DNA of 64,000 nucleotides, from contig JAQMRL010000006.1 in the NCBI GenBank assembly GCA_035578175.1, positions 61,125,001 through 61,189,000 of the forward strand. The letters are read 5' to 3'. The DNA comes from Catonia carolina (lineage: Eukaryota > Arthropoda > Insecta > Hemiptera > Achilidae). The translations under genes were made by a program, and so were the position numbers. Positions 45,677-58,199 of this stretch are shown here, piece by piece. The notes below the pieces were generated by a model, which was not told where the DNA came from, did not search any database, and saw only the letters and a program-made list of their open reading frames with translations. How positions within the stretch are numbered: position 1 is the first letter of the stretch; each line of letters opens with the position of its first letter.

Positions 45677-46942
45677 TATTACTTAAAATTATATGCCTTC
45701 ATTCCAAAATATTTATAACTTTTCTAACCTCAACAATAAATCCAATTAATTTATACCGGGTGTCCCACGGAATTTGAACCATAGAGAAATAGCATTGAAT
45801 TTTGTTAGTTTGTTAATGTTTTCTTCCCACGGATAAGTGGAGATATGTTTAAAAACGGGAAATGACAATGGTTTTAACTCAAAATTTCGATTTTTGGTTT
45901 TTTATGTTTTTCAATACTGTAGGCCTATATCTACCAGAAAAAACATTAAATTACGTCAAAAAAATAATTTTTTATGAAAAAATTAAGTTTTTATCAAGTT
46001 TACACAGAAAAATTACCATGTTACCAAGAACGAATATTTTTCAAAATTGTATACTGCTCGTTTTAGTGCAAAGAGAATTTTAGTTTTTAAAATATCTGCA
46101 TCACTGTTTTTTGTATTCTCAGTTGTTGGTTCAGCTTTCTAAACAACTGTTGATGGGAAATTCACTTGTTTTTGTACATTTTTTTAAAAATTTTATTTAT
46201 AAAGGTCGCATCAACTGCTAATGGTTGTTAGCGACCACAATAAGAATTATACTAATAACAATAAAAACAACAACAATTTCATAAATTAAACATAAAAAAA
46301 AGAAAATTAGTAGGCCTATCAGATTTCGTCTTCAACAGCAATATAACGTAAAAATTTTAAAACTTTGTCACAACTGTCTTTACACCAAACATTGTTTTGA
46401 TTTGTGACTTTTTGTTTCTTAAGTTTTCCCGTAAATTTAGATTTTTAACACTAGGTACATGATTCTCAGAAACCAATAAACCTACCTGGCTGAAATTTTT
46501 ACCAGTTAATTATCTTGTATATCCACATACACCGATATTTTTATGACTTCCTCAGGTGCTCCAAAAATTATTAATACGCAAAAAACGTAGAAAACAATTT
46601 GTAAAAGTTTTACTTATTCTTAATATTTAAAAAAAAATGGTATGGTCCAAAGATTAAATTGAAAAAAAAATTCAGTAGCTCGAGAAGAAACCCGACACCT
46701 ATCGTGGTAAAGGTTAATTTCCCTATATTTTACCAATCCTATGAAAAATGTACCTAAAAATAGCAAATTTAACATTGGCGGGATACAAAGTACACTATCA
46801 CCTTAAAAGGAATTATTAGAAAATATTAAGAACTTTAAAAAATATCAATTTTGATACATTTGAAGCTGTATTTTAGCTTAAAATACAAAAATTTGTAAAC
46901 AGTTTTCTATTTTAAGTATTGAAATTTTAGGTATCAGTATGT

Positions 46943-47003
46943 TCCCTTTGTGGAGTAATGGTAGCGTTTTAGTGTGAAGAGTAGATAATTGGTGGTTCGA
47001 TTC
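46943..47003 (+). repeat. tRNA-like segment inside REP-C
   Basis: GTGGAGTAATGGTAGCG resembles an A box and GGTTCGATTCC is a perfect B box ~37 bp later. The acceptor arms do not pair convincingly, so it is SINE-like or a pseudo-tRNA. Confidence 0.5.
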
Positions 47004-47702
47004 CATTTTTTTCTTTTCTTTTCATATAACTTTTTTTAATGCATAATCTGTTATATAACAATAAATGCAACTTATCGATTAGATTAAACTCATGAAAAAA
47101 TAACAACCCACTGGTGTAACAAACAAATTATAACATTAAAACATATTATAGGCCTACTGTTCTTAATTATTATTTAGGTATATAATCAAAATTAGATAAA
47201 AATGTTTTTTTTTAAATAAAACAAAATAAAATATAAAAATAACCAAAACCTCCTTTAAAAGGAAAAAAACAAAATGAGAAGTAATAAATAATAAGCACAT
47301 GATTCCGAATATATGTACACCGAACTTTACTGGAGATAATTAAAAATGTTCATTCAGTTATCTACAATATTCACACTCAAACACGACAGTCATCTACAGA
47401 ATATTAACATTATATTATTATTTACAATTTTAAAATCACACTATCAGAATCGCCCTGGGAGATCCAGTACTGTAGTTCGTTTTAGCCTTTAGACATCATT
47501 ACTGTTTTATAGAGATTGTGTTCGATTCCATCTGCGGCAAAACTTTTTTATGGTTAAAAAATAGTATTGGAAATAAATTATAATAATAAATAATATTACA
47601 ATTTATTTTTGTTTAATAAATAAAAAAAGTAAAAATGAAAAAACGTTGTTACTGTACTATAAATAACAAAATTATTCAATACAACAAAAACATTACAGTT
47701 CA

Positions 47703-47760
47703 GATTTGAACCTGGTCTCTCTCAACGATGGACCAGTACGCTAACCATTACTTCACAGAG
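47703..47760 (-). repeat. Second tRNA-like segment inside REP-C, inverted
   Basis: In minus sense GTGAAGTAATGGTTAGCG precedes CCAGGTTCAAATCTG, with A/B-box spacing like the + strand copy ~700 bp away. Confidence 0.5.
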
Positions 47761-48009
47761 ATCAATATGATGTAAAACTAAAGGTATTTGAACAGTCACC
47801 GTTGCATTTACGTATATATATTTTTTTAAATGATTTAAGCTTAAATACAACTTAAAATGTATCAATATTGATATTTTGTAAAGGTCTAAACATTTTCTAA
47901 TGATTCGAACAAGTCTTCATTTATTCGTGTGAAGAAAACATTACAAAACTAATGAAAACCAATGCTATTACCCTATGGTTCAAATTCCGTGGGACACCCG
48001 GTATACAAA

Positions 48010-50645
48010 ATAAATATATATACAAAAATAATTATCATTATGAATTTGTAATTTTTCGCTATGCACTTTATATTTTCATTAATACGATTCTAGAAAATGT
48101 CCATATTTTTCGAATATGTTGAACAAATCGAATACATAATCAACATTATTATAAAAACTTAAATTTTATTTTCAAGTTTTTACCAAAATCTCAAAAGTTT
48201 TGATGGGAATATATTGTGATATTTATAAATATCTGTGAAAACAATATCTGTTTATAAAGGAGTTAAAAAAATATGCTTAAATTTTAAGAAAAGAAAGATT
48301 ACCCTAAAGTAACACATATTATTTCTGTACTTTCCCGAAAATCTATATTTCAGAAAATCGGGAAAAATTTTCAGTAAGAGGTACATTGCAAAATTATAAC
48401 AATCGAATTTCAAAAACTTGCGCTTAAGAACTGAAAAATGGTACTCCCCGAAAAATTAAATTTTTTTCTTTAAACCCATTTTAAGATAACTAAGGAAGGT
48501 TGTTTTATTCGAATTATCAGTTTTATATGAAATCTATAAAATAATTCAGTATACTGTGAACAATTCGAACTGGCACAACTCTTGCTCTACATGTACACAC
48601 AGTTCCGCACAAAGTACGAGTATCCATAACCTATTCTTTCAACAAGGTCTACAAAGTTTTAGTGTACGAAAATGCCTACAACCTTATTTCAATGTAAAAA
48701 CATGCAAATAATTTTTTCATTTTAAAATATATATTTAATTTGTCCCAGTAAAAATTTAAATTATAAATTACAGCAACTAAACTGCAAAAACTCACTTAAC
48801 TATACTCTGCAGACGCACGCAACTAACTAAACAAATTGGTCTGAATATAATTTTATAATGAACAGAAAACCATATGTGAAAACAAATTAGGGATCCCAAA
48901 TTAGTCATATCATTATGTCTGACAGATTTAATAACAATAGGGAAAACAAAACGCAGTGACCGTGCGTGAGTCGCACATTATAGTAGCGATTGTATACTTT
49001 TGTGACTGTACCGTCGTTGCATGGCGAGGGGCGAAGAGTGGAGAAGATAAACACCAAAGCTGCTTGTGCCAATTCGAATTGTCCAAGGTGTAGTTACTTA
49101 TCATGTGGTAAACAAAATCATAGAAATTCACAAATTTTATCAAATCTGATTTTATATTTTAGTTACAAAGAAATAATTTAAAAGTCTTGACTATAATCTA
49201 ATCTTAACTTAGATAAAAAGATACGATAAAAACTTTTACAGTAATTTTAAAGGATTCTGTTAAAATTAAAAACAATCTGCAAAGCGGACGTCCCGGGTCC
49301 GGTTCCCGGCCAGAATCTGGAAAAATATTACAAGTTCAACCCCACTATTTTTTAACCAAAAGTATTACTTATTAGCTTTATAACCAATATGTTCAGGCGA
49401 CAAAAATTGTTTTATTATTGAATCAGTTTTAAAAACAATTGAAATTTTGAAATTATGTACGAACATATACAAGAATTTGTCAATGAACTCACTACCCATC
49501 GAAAAATTGTACCTGGAAAATAATAAATTTTAAGTACAAAAATATAGATTTAAAAATGGACAATTAAATAATTTAGGAGATTTAAGACATTGTTTTAATG
49601 TAAAAATATATTTATATATATATTATTATAATGAAGTCCGATAAATAGTTTATTTGAAAATAAAATTACTTAGGATTATAATTATTTAAAGCTTAATCAT
49701 GTGTCAGATAAAATTATTTAAAATTTACGTACTATATTAAAAATGTGGGTAAATTTTTTTATATATTTTTCCTTTCATTAAAATTTTTAAACTATTTCTT
49801 TTAAAATAAAATTGTGGAAATTTATATAAATTAGAAGTAAATAAAAACGAGCTTTTTTTAAAAAAGAAACTGAGCTTAAATAACAGAGTAAAAAAATTAT
49901 AACCTATTGTTAGTGTAAACATATTTAAGTCTAATTATCTAAAACACTTAACATTTACAGAAATGAGCTTCTATAAAGAAACAGATTCGAGCTTAATTAC
50001 AAGGTGAAATATTTTAGAAAACATTGTAATAATAAATATTTTATGAATTGGTTTAAAATTTCTGAAAAATTGTAAAATATTATCTTTTTTGACTAAATGA
50101 AAAATGTTACTCAATAAGTGAAAAATTCAGTTTAAGATTACAAAAAATAAATAAAACGATTAAATCTTTTTTTTAAGACAAAGTTTATACATGTATATTA
50201 TTAAAAAATTACATTCGGAAAATTGTATTTAATTATAGTTTCGATTGAAAAAAATTGAGTTGTATTTTTGAGAATGAGTTCTCATTGAATGTACAAAAAT
50301 AAATTACACTTCAAAATAAAACCAAAAAGATTAAAAATTAAAAATTGTATATTTTTTATGAATGTAACATATTCTACTTTATTTTTTAATAATTACATAA
50401 ACTATTTGGTACAATAGAGATCACAGGAATGCGAGCGTATTCTGATTGCTGGGTTGTTAGATTTATCAATTAACAGATTTATAACATTAATCAAAGTCGT
50501 TTAACCGGGCTGAATTGTAACGTTTGTCAATCATTATTGGTGCCTCTTTATTATCAATTGTATGTACAAAAAGTCCAGTTTTATAAATTCCTTTTCGTTG
50601 AAACTCTTCTCCCATATTTATAACTGAATATTACGGAAAATTATT
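48010..50645. other. Intergenic; truncated SINE at 49,278
   Basis: Mostly AT-rich. 49,278-49,335 is a SINE fragment (AAGCGGACGTCCCGG, B-box-like GGTCCGGTTCCCGG). 48,950-49,080 is a locally GC-richer patch with overlapping short frames and no recognisable protein. Confidence 0.45.
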
Positions 50646-50650
50646 TAAAT

Positions 50651-51061
50651 ATGTTGTAATTTAGATCATCAGCCTAAAAACTGCTTTTTAACCTCTAAAG
50701 GCTTCACTAAGTAAAACGAGGCAAAGAAATCGAGAAAGTCGTTTCCTCGTAAAACAAGGAAACGACTTTTCCTTCCTCACTCAGTGGAAAAGTATGCTTA
50801 TCAGCATGCCAGGCCCTCTGAAATCATCTACTTTGCACCCTGCAAATGTCACCTTCACTTCATTTACCACAGGGTGAATTTATTACTCTCAGAGGAGATA
50901 ACTCTAACTAGAGTCTTTTAAACGTCCACCTTTTCTGTTCTTAAATGCTTCAGTCAAATAATTGGCTGACCATGTGATAAGAAACAGAAATAATTTATGT
51001 AGCCTGTAACTAGCAGATCGAGTGCAAATAATTTAATACTCCACCTGCCTGTTATGGGCAT
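50651..51061 (-). repeat. REP-B copy with a local insertion
   Basis: From TTAGATCATCAGCC to CCTGCCTGTTATGGGC. Contains an extra ~45 bp local duplication around AAAACGAGGCAAAG and AAACAAGGAAACG. Confidence 0.7.
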
Positions 51062-51211
51062 TTAAATTTATTAAATTAATAATAAAATCACACATTATAA
51101 AACAATCAGAATAAAAAGTAAAACAAATAGAAATAAACTGAATGTTTTCATACCACAATAACCACTAAAATCTCACGCAACTCGCAACATTTATCAGTTG
51201 CTATAAAAAAA

Positions 51212-52118
51212 AAAATCTGGTGCGGAACACTCACACGACTTCCTCTTGCCAATGCAAATAATTAACAATATAACCTATCATTGGTAATAAAAAACATTTA
51301 AATAAACAAGAAACTAACCTTAAAAAACATAACCTTATTTAATCATGAGTGAAAGACTCAAAATAAAAATCAACTTGTTTGGCTTAAAAATACGGAAAAT
51401 CACCCCTTCACGCTAAACTAGGCTCTGTAGAGAAAAATAATTTAAATAAAAATTGTAGATATTTTAATTTTCTATAAATTTGATTACATACACTTTTGTC
51501 GTAAATTGCATAGGCTACTAACGCTGAAATCTTTTAAAAAATCAACTTTTTACACGCTTTCGTGAGAAAAAAAAACAGAAAATCGCTAATTACCTCTAAA
51601 CTAATCGTTATACAGAAAAATTGTTTGAATTAAAAGTTGTAGGATTTTAAATTCTCTACAACTTTTATTTCATACATTTTGCGCTAAAATGCATATTGAA
51701 GTCGTGCATCTTAAAAAACATTTTTTTTTACGAAAAAACAACCTCTCCTAGCATTTCATCAGAGATGGCGCCTACCCTATCTTGTACAGCATAAAAAATG
51801 TAGTAAATGCGGCGATCTTTTGAAAAAAAGTAAAAAATGACACGAATAAACTACTACTTCCGGTTGACCGATTTTGATGAAAATGTTCGTGTCCGGTCCT
51901 CTAGTGGTATCTAACTTAAGTTTTAAGTTTACAGTTCGTACGATGTTCCGTTCTTGAGATATTCTGTTCACACACAGAGACCAATCGCCAGAAACATGTT
52001 TTTTGGGTTCAGGGGTCTAAAAACGTGTAGCTCCGGTGAAAACTCGATTTCGAAAAATCGATAAGAAAACAATACTTTCCTTCCTACATACTATATTCAT
52101 ATAGGCAAGAGAAAGTAA
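51212..52118 (-). repeat. REP-A copy 9, full length
   Basis: Well-preserved minus-strand copy from AAAATCTGGTGCGGAACAC to TATAGGCAAGAGAAAGTAAA. Confidence 0.78.
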
Positions 52119-52490
52119 AAATAACAAAATAAAAATTAATTCAGGAAATTAATGTACTATTTAAAAAATATCTGTATAAACATGTTTTATGAATTATTAT
52201 TGGTAATAATTACATAAATATAAAATTAAAATACTTTTTAATAATTCATTAAGGAATTATGAATAATTTTGTTAAATTCATTGTTAATTTTTAATTTTAA
52301 ATTTCACTCAAGTGAATTAATATAGTTTTGATATTCTTTTACCACCCACAAAATGTATGTACAAGTAATCCCAACGACTAAAGAACATTGAAAATATGAA
52401 ATTATATTAAACATTATAACACATTTTGACTACTTTTAATCTGTGATATTTTTAGGCAATGAAAAGTTTGTAAGTGATTAAAAGGAATCT
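52119..52490. other. Intergenic, nothing recognised
   Basis: AT-rich spacer. Confidence 0.4.
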
Positions 52491-52677
52491 TGACCGCCTT
52501 CGTTGCGTAGTGACTAGTGCGCTAACCTACAAAGCGAAGGTCCCGGGTTCGATTCCCGGCTTGGGTCCAGAAATTTTAACACGTTAAAACCCACTTTTAG
52601 AAAACCAAAACTAACCGTAATCGCTAATTACCAAGCTGTCGATGGAACTTTAAATAAACTAAAAAAAAATCTAGAAA
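52491..52677 (+). repeat. tRNA-derived SINE
   Basis: A-box-like TGCGTAGTGACTAGTGCG and a perfect B box GGTTCGATTCC in GGTCCCGGGTTCGATTCCCG, with the body ending GATGGAACTTTAAATAAAC and an A run. Confidence 0.8.
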
Positions 52678-53169
52678 AATAATAATTTAGTAATGTTACA
52701 CCAACAAGTTTATTGTAGCTAGATGTAAAATTTTGTACTTAAATAGTTAAATAAATAAATTAGAATAAATAATGAATACATGATTAAAAATTGGTAATTG
52801 TTAATTATAAAAAATAAATAAGTTAATATTAGATTCTTTGACTGTGCGAATTAATTTAGTGTCTTTGTAAAATAAATATTACACAGAAAGTGAAAATCAT
52901 TTATCATGTTTTTTATTTAACAAAAAATGAAAATAATACAAATAACTTGTTAAAAGTAATTAATTACGATTGATATTAAGGAAACACAATATTAAAGAAA
53001 GACAATGTAATGGTTGCAGAAGGTTTGTTGCAGTTATACATTCTCAATGAAAGAGTCGGTTCGAAAATAATTAATTAGTTAAATAGGAAATATTATTTTG
53101 TTAAGTTGTATTAACAACAAGGAATCTATTAAATAACATTTCTTATAGTGCCCGCCACGAAAAAGTACG

Positions 53170-53336
53170 TTGTTTTTTTTTTATTGAGTGATGATGTCTA
53201 CATAAGCCTTGGGCTTGTGCGTAGGTAATGATATGTGGTGATTTACAGATGAAAAAATACCAGACCTGACCGGGAATCGAACCCGGAACCCCGGCATAGT
53301 AGCCAGTTGCGCTGACCACTACACCACGGGCTGGCT
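53170..53336 (-). repeat. tRNA-derived SINE (same family as 12,955)
   Basis: Opens with a poly-T (tail in minus sense) and contains GCATAGTAGCCAGTTGCG and CCACTACACCACGGGC. It is nearly identical in body to the intron-1 SINE, so probably a recent family. Confidence 0.82.
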
Positions 53337-53850
53337 CTTGAAAAGCTCTATTTCAGAAACGACCGAAAGGAAAAAAATTAAAGGTTGTTCTTTCCTGCGT
53401 TGATTTGTTTAACTTAATTTTTTTAATTTAAAGTCGATTCAGGCCTTTCAATCAAAATTCTTGAGACTTGCTTCTGACGCTCCTTTTTATGTAAGCAATA
53501 AAACCCTCCACAACGATTTCAAAATTCCGACAGTAAAGGAGCTAACCGCGTCCTTGTATAGTACATTTTCACGAAAGACTAGATGACCATCCAAACCAAC
53601 TAGCCCGTGATCTTCTGAGCTACAAGGAACTTCTCAACTGTGCGAGTCTAAAGCGAAAATGGAGTAGAGAGACCTTTTGGTCTGAATAACGGGCAATACT
53701 CGTAGTTTTAAACGGGAATGTACCACTGGGTACCTCTTCTCCTTAAATTGAAATTCCCCAGCGCCATTTAAATGTCATATACGGAAGTTGTGCAGCTCAA
53801 TGTACAGTACCGTAATAGAAATTAAAGACAAAAAAACATTTGAAAATTTG
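53337..53850 (-). repeat. REP-E copy 2
   Basis: Inverted, uninterrupted counterpart of the block around the intron-1 SINE; here the SINE lies at its edge instead of inside it. Confidence 0.65.
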
Positions 53851-53935
53851 TCGGAAATACAGTAATTAATTACGCATAAAAAGTACACAGTTTTCAGCCG
53901 ATTTTCAGTTAATATGCATTATAAACGTCTGTTGT

Positions 53936-54128
53936 GCCCATAACAGGCAGGTGGAGTGTTAAATTATTTTCACTCGATCTGTTAGTTCAAAGGCTAAAGA
54001 AAATAAATGCTGATAAGCATATTTTTCCACAGTGAGGAAAGCAATGAACCAATTCAATCCTCGTTTCATTTAGTAAAGCCTCTGGAGGTTCAAATCACCC
54101 TTTCGGGAGGTAACCTAAACAACAAAAC
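53936..54128 (+). repeat. REP-B copy, internally deleted
   Basis: 5' end TGCCCATAACAGGCAGG and 3' end CCTAAACAACAAAAC are present; about 200 bp of the middle is missing at ~54,005. Confidence 0.7.
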
Positions 54129-54384
54129 AATTATTATACCTTTGTAAATTGATAGCGAAATTTGAAACAGAAACGATTATCACATTGAAGTATATAATAG
54201 TTCAATAATTTTATCAGTCACATAAAATACTTTTTATACTTTTTGGATTCTTGATAGCTTTGTGTAAACCATTGTTCAAAAATTGTAGGATAAAGTAATC
54301 AAAGTTGTCCGAATAAAAATATTTAAAGAAAATTCCATACTTTCAGCTCTTATCAGCATTTTATAAACAAATATTATTTTTATT

Positions 54385-55095
54385 ATTATTATTATTATTA
54401 GTTTTAATTCCTAACGTGTAATCTGTTCAATTGAAGCATAATAAGCAACCTATGACCCAGTTATTTTTGTTTAGGTTAACAGCCGAAAGGCTGGTTTGAA
54501 CCTCTAGAGGTTTACAAAGTAAAACCTAAGAGTGCGGTCGTTTACTATGCCTTCCTCACCGAGTTGAAAGAGTATGCTTAACAGCATGTCAGACCTTCTG
54601 AAAAGCACTTACTTTCCACCCTCCAAATGACACCTTCACTTCATTCACCTCATGGTCTGGGTGTATAATGAAATTTACTACTCTCAGAGGAGATAACTCT
54701 GATTAGTGTCTTTTACACCTCCATTTCTTCTGTTCTTAAATAGTTCAGTCATACAATTGGCTCACTATGTGATAAGAAAAAGAACTTTTTTTCTAGCCCT
54801 GTCACCAAAAGATCGAGTGTAATTAATTTAACACTTCAACTGCCCATTATGGCAAAGACCCAGTTATATGAGGATGATATTTGTAACGTGTTAATGAGGT
54901 GTAGTCAGTCTTGTACAGACTCAGCCCGACCATTTCTAAGAGATTATCGTTAATTGAACCCCAACCAACAAAGTACACCGGTACCCACTGACTAGTATTC
55001 AAATCTCAATAAAAGCAACTATCTTTACAAGGATTTGAACCAGGAACCTTCGTCTGATTTTCGGAGAAGGTTTTTGAGTAACTACTTTTGCTAGG
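54385..55095 (-). repeat. SINE (family F) split by a REP-B copy
   Basis: Two halves of one minus-strand SINE (54,385-54,464 and 54,868-55,095) surround the REP-B insertion. The B-box-like GGTTCAAATCCTTG and TGGGGTTCAATTAACG landmarks are shared with 63,035-63,350. Confidence 0.7.
54465..54856 (-). repeat. REP-B copy with 11 bp target duplication inside a SINE
   Basis: GACCCAGTTAT flanks it on both sides (54,454-54,464 and 54,857-54,867), giving an exact record of insertion into the older SINE. Confidence 0.85.
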
Positions 55096-56260
55096 ATTTG
55101 AATAACTCGACATTATTACATTAATTTTAGCAAAACAACTTAAAATCCTTAAATATTTTAGAGATGTTATGTTGATTAGCTTTATTAATATTTAAAAAAA
55201 TGTTCATACATCCTGAGTGTGTGTATAATAATCAAAAATATTTATTTACATTGTTAAGCCCACGTGAAAAACAACTGAAAGGGCAAGTATCGAGTGATAA
55301 GTACTAGAAATTTTTATGACATGTAAATGTCATAAAAATTCAATACAAGACTAATAAATCTTTAACATTACCGGGAAATATTATAAAAAAACAAGTGAAA
55401 TTTATTAACACAATAAATATCTTTCCTTAAAAATAACAACAAGAAATTCTCAAAACGATTTACAAAAATAACATTGGTTTTCTATTGGTTTAATAACATG
55501 TGCCTTTGATTTTTCAAAACCTAAAATTAGTGACAGAAGTACAATTTATAATATTTAGTATTACTAATTTTAATAACACAATTAACATGTATTTTTCATG
55601 TCATACATTAACAAATTTTTATTATTTTTTAGATTCACCTAGTCATTACATTAAAAAGACGTGTTCAATATAAAATATTTAGAATTTGCCAAATTAAAAT
55701 AAAAAAAGGTAAAAACTAAACTTACTAAAGATTTCAATCCATTTAACAGAAAATATTACATTTAGACTAAAAACAATAATGAAATTATAATATAAATTAA
55801 TTTTTAAACTTGTTGGTGTAATTTTGTAAATGAAAATATATCCTAACTTTATAAAATATGAAGTTATTGCGGAATAATAACGGTCATTAGAAGAATCATA
55901 AGAATTCATAAAAATAAACTAAAAAACTTTTTATAAAAATTCTGTATGTGTTGTAGTTTTCAGTTAGGTAATAAATGTGTTGATTTAAAATTCATAAAAT
56001 TTTCAGTTAACCTAAATATCTAATATTTTTTCCTACGACATTATTTTGTTCATGTAAAATAATTTTAATTTTCAGGTTAGCTTTTAAATGTTAATATCTA
56101 CAATTCAATATTGATAAATAGGCTACATTCAATCAAATTAATTTAATAGTAAATATTGTACATGAATCAGCAGAGCTCTAAAATAATTTGTATTTAAGAA
56201 TTATTGTAGCCAGTTCTAAAATGATATCAAATATATGAAGAGTGAAATATATTGTTAACA
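55096..56260. other. Intergenic, nothing recognised
   Basis: AT-rich; no supported gene or repeat. Confidence 0.4.
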
Positions 56261-56267
56261 CCTATAA

Positions 56268-57186
56268 TACGAGTGTGGCTATTAAATAATGAGACTTGAC
56301 GTCGTAAAAAATTTTATTTTTTTGACTCCTCTATCCCTACAACGCTCCATGCGAATTTTCCATTGTTGGAAAAAGTGCTGAAAGTCATCTTCTGTCAGCT
56401 CCTTCAGGACACGTGCCGCTTTCTCTTTTACAGCTTTCACAGACTCAAATCTTGTCCCTTTTAATGCAAATTTCACCTTAGGAAACAGGTAGAAGTTATA
56501 TGGCGCAAGATATGGTGAATAAGGTGGATGTTCTAACACTGAGATGCTGTACAGTTTTTGGCTAGGAACCTCTTGACAGATAACGCGGAATGAGCTGGCG
56601 TATTGTCTTGGTAGAGAACCCATGATTTGTCCTTCCACATTTCGGGGCGTTTTTCCTTAATCTTTAACGTGGTTTAGAAAGTACCTCAAGGTAGTAATAC
56701 TGATTAATTGTTTGACCTTCAGGAACCCAGTGAAGGTACACAATCCCATGGATATCGAAAAAACAATCATCATTACTTTATTGACTTATAATTTTGACTT
56801 GCTCATTCGAGCTTTTTTTGCTCTCGGTGAAGTTTGGCTGTTCCAGTGCATGGATTGACGCTTCGTTTCCGGATCATAAGTAAAAAAACCACGTTTCATC
56901 ACATGTTATTATCTTCTACCTGTTCCCTCAGGTGAAATCTGCATTAAAAGGGAAAAGATTTGAGTCTGTGGAAAGAGATTGAAAGTCTGTAAAAGAGAAA
57001 GCGGCACGTGTCCTGAAGGAGCTGATAGAAGATGACTTCCAGCACTGTTTCCAACAATGGAAAATTTGCATGGAGCGTTGTAGGGATAGAGAAGGAGTGT
57101 ATATTGAAGGTGACTGTGATTATGTATAAAATAAAAATAAAACCTTTTACCACGTCCGTCTCGTTATTTAATAGCCACACCTTGTA
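56268..57186 (-). mobile_element. Mariner, inverted 3'-end duplication, copy 1
   Basis: Ends are TACGAGTGTGGCTATTAAAT and its near-complement, flanked by TA. The left part codes on the minus strand for transposase centre to C-terminus. The right part (56,918-57,186) repeats the C-terminal region and 3' UTR on the + strand. The ancestral 5' end is absent. Confidence 0.75.
56282..56917 (-). pseudogene. Mariner transposase, centre to C-terminus, decayed
   Basis: Minus strand gives CDETWFFTYDPETKRQSMHW-type sequence at the centre (from ~56,900). The frame from 56,638 has EHPPYSPYLAPYNFYLFPKV and VLKELTEDDFQHFFQQWKIR, ending MERCRDRG. The third catalytic Asp of the SPDLAPCD motif is replaced (SPYLAPYN), so this copy is catalytically dead as well as frameshifted. 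Confidence 0.75.
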
Positions 57187-57254
57187 TGTCCACAACTCTC
57201 TGAAATTTAGATCATAGACCGACCCTTACACACACACAACACACGCGCAGAAAA

Positions 57255-58146
57255 CTGCCTTAGCTGCGTTCTACATTTTTCAGTAGTGAGTCACCTACTA
57301 GGCGTTTGATTGCAATACTACCATTTCACTTGTAATTTTTTTTAACAAAATTGTATAATAATTTTAAAAATTTACGTATTATTCCTTGAAAAATGAGTTC
57401 AAACACGGTGCCATTGTGACAACCCTAAGCATATCCTGTGGTATTTAATTTTATACAAACGACAGAGTTAATCAAATCATCTCATTCCGTTATTTTTATC
57501 AAAACATAATATTTGATTCTGCCCATAACGGACAGGTGGAGTGTCAAAAATTATTTACACTCACTCTGTTCGTTGCAGGGCTAAAATAAATAGTTCTGTT
57601 TCTTATCACATGGTCAGCCAATTAAATGACTGAATCATTTAAGAACAGAAGAGGTAGAGGTGTAAAAGACACTAATCAGAGTTATCTCCTCTGAAAGTAA
57701 TGAATTTCATTATACAGCCAGACCCTGTGGTGAATGAAGTGAAGGTGTCATTTGCAGAGTGGAAAATATGTGCTTTTCAGAGGGCCCGGCATGCTGATAA
57801 GTGTACTTTTCCATTCAGTGAGGAAGGCAATGGTAAACCACCTCATTCCTCGTTTTACTTAGTAAAACCTCTACAGGTTCAAACCAGCCTTTCGGCTGAT
57901 GACCTAAACAACAACAATATTTGATTAACACTGTCGTTTGTATAAAATTAAATAGCGCAGGAAATGATTAGGATTATCACAATGACACCATGTTTGGACT
58001 CATTTTTCAAGGAATAATATGCCAATTTTGAAAATTATTATACAATTTTGATAAAGATAATTACAACCAAAATGGTAATATTGGAGTCAAGAGCCTAGTA
58101 GGTGAAACACTACTGAAGTTTGTAGAACACCACTAAGGCAGCTATA
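57255..58146. repeat. 0.9 kb palindromic (foldback) element with REP-B at its centre
   Basis: Left arm 57,255-57,476 and right arm 57,920-58,146 are inverted copies over ~225 bp. Shared blocks are CTGCCTTAG, CACCTACTAGGC, TTGTATAATAATTTT, ATTATTCCTTGAAAAATGAG and AATTTTATACAAACGACAG. There is no coding capacity; it fits a MITE or foldback element. Confidence 0.75.
57519..57915 (+). repeat. REP-B copy with 11 bp target duplication in the palindrome
   Basis: AATATTTGATT at 57,508-57,518 and 57,916-57,926 brackets a complete copy. The 74-residue frame is a repeat shadow. Confidence 0.85.
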
Positions 58147-58199
58147 GGCGTTTTAAACGTCTGTGAGTACTCGTTATCCCCCTAGTGTATATATTATGT

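Larger units (their letters stand above)
45756..48001 (+). mobile_element. REP-C: 2.25 kb TIR element of unknown family
   Basis: Terminal inverted repeats start CCGGGTGTCCCACGG and stay similar for ~80 bp; TA flanks both sides (45754-45755, 48002-48003). No transposase is recognisable; the 73-residue frame at 45,862 is not a known protein. Two tRNA-like segments sit inside in opposite orientation (46,943-47,003 and 47,703-47,760). Fragments occur at 13,797, 38,685 and 42,840. The TA flanks suggest mobilisation by a Tc1/mariner-type enzyme. Confidence 0.75.
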
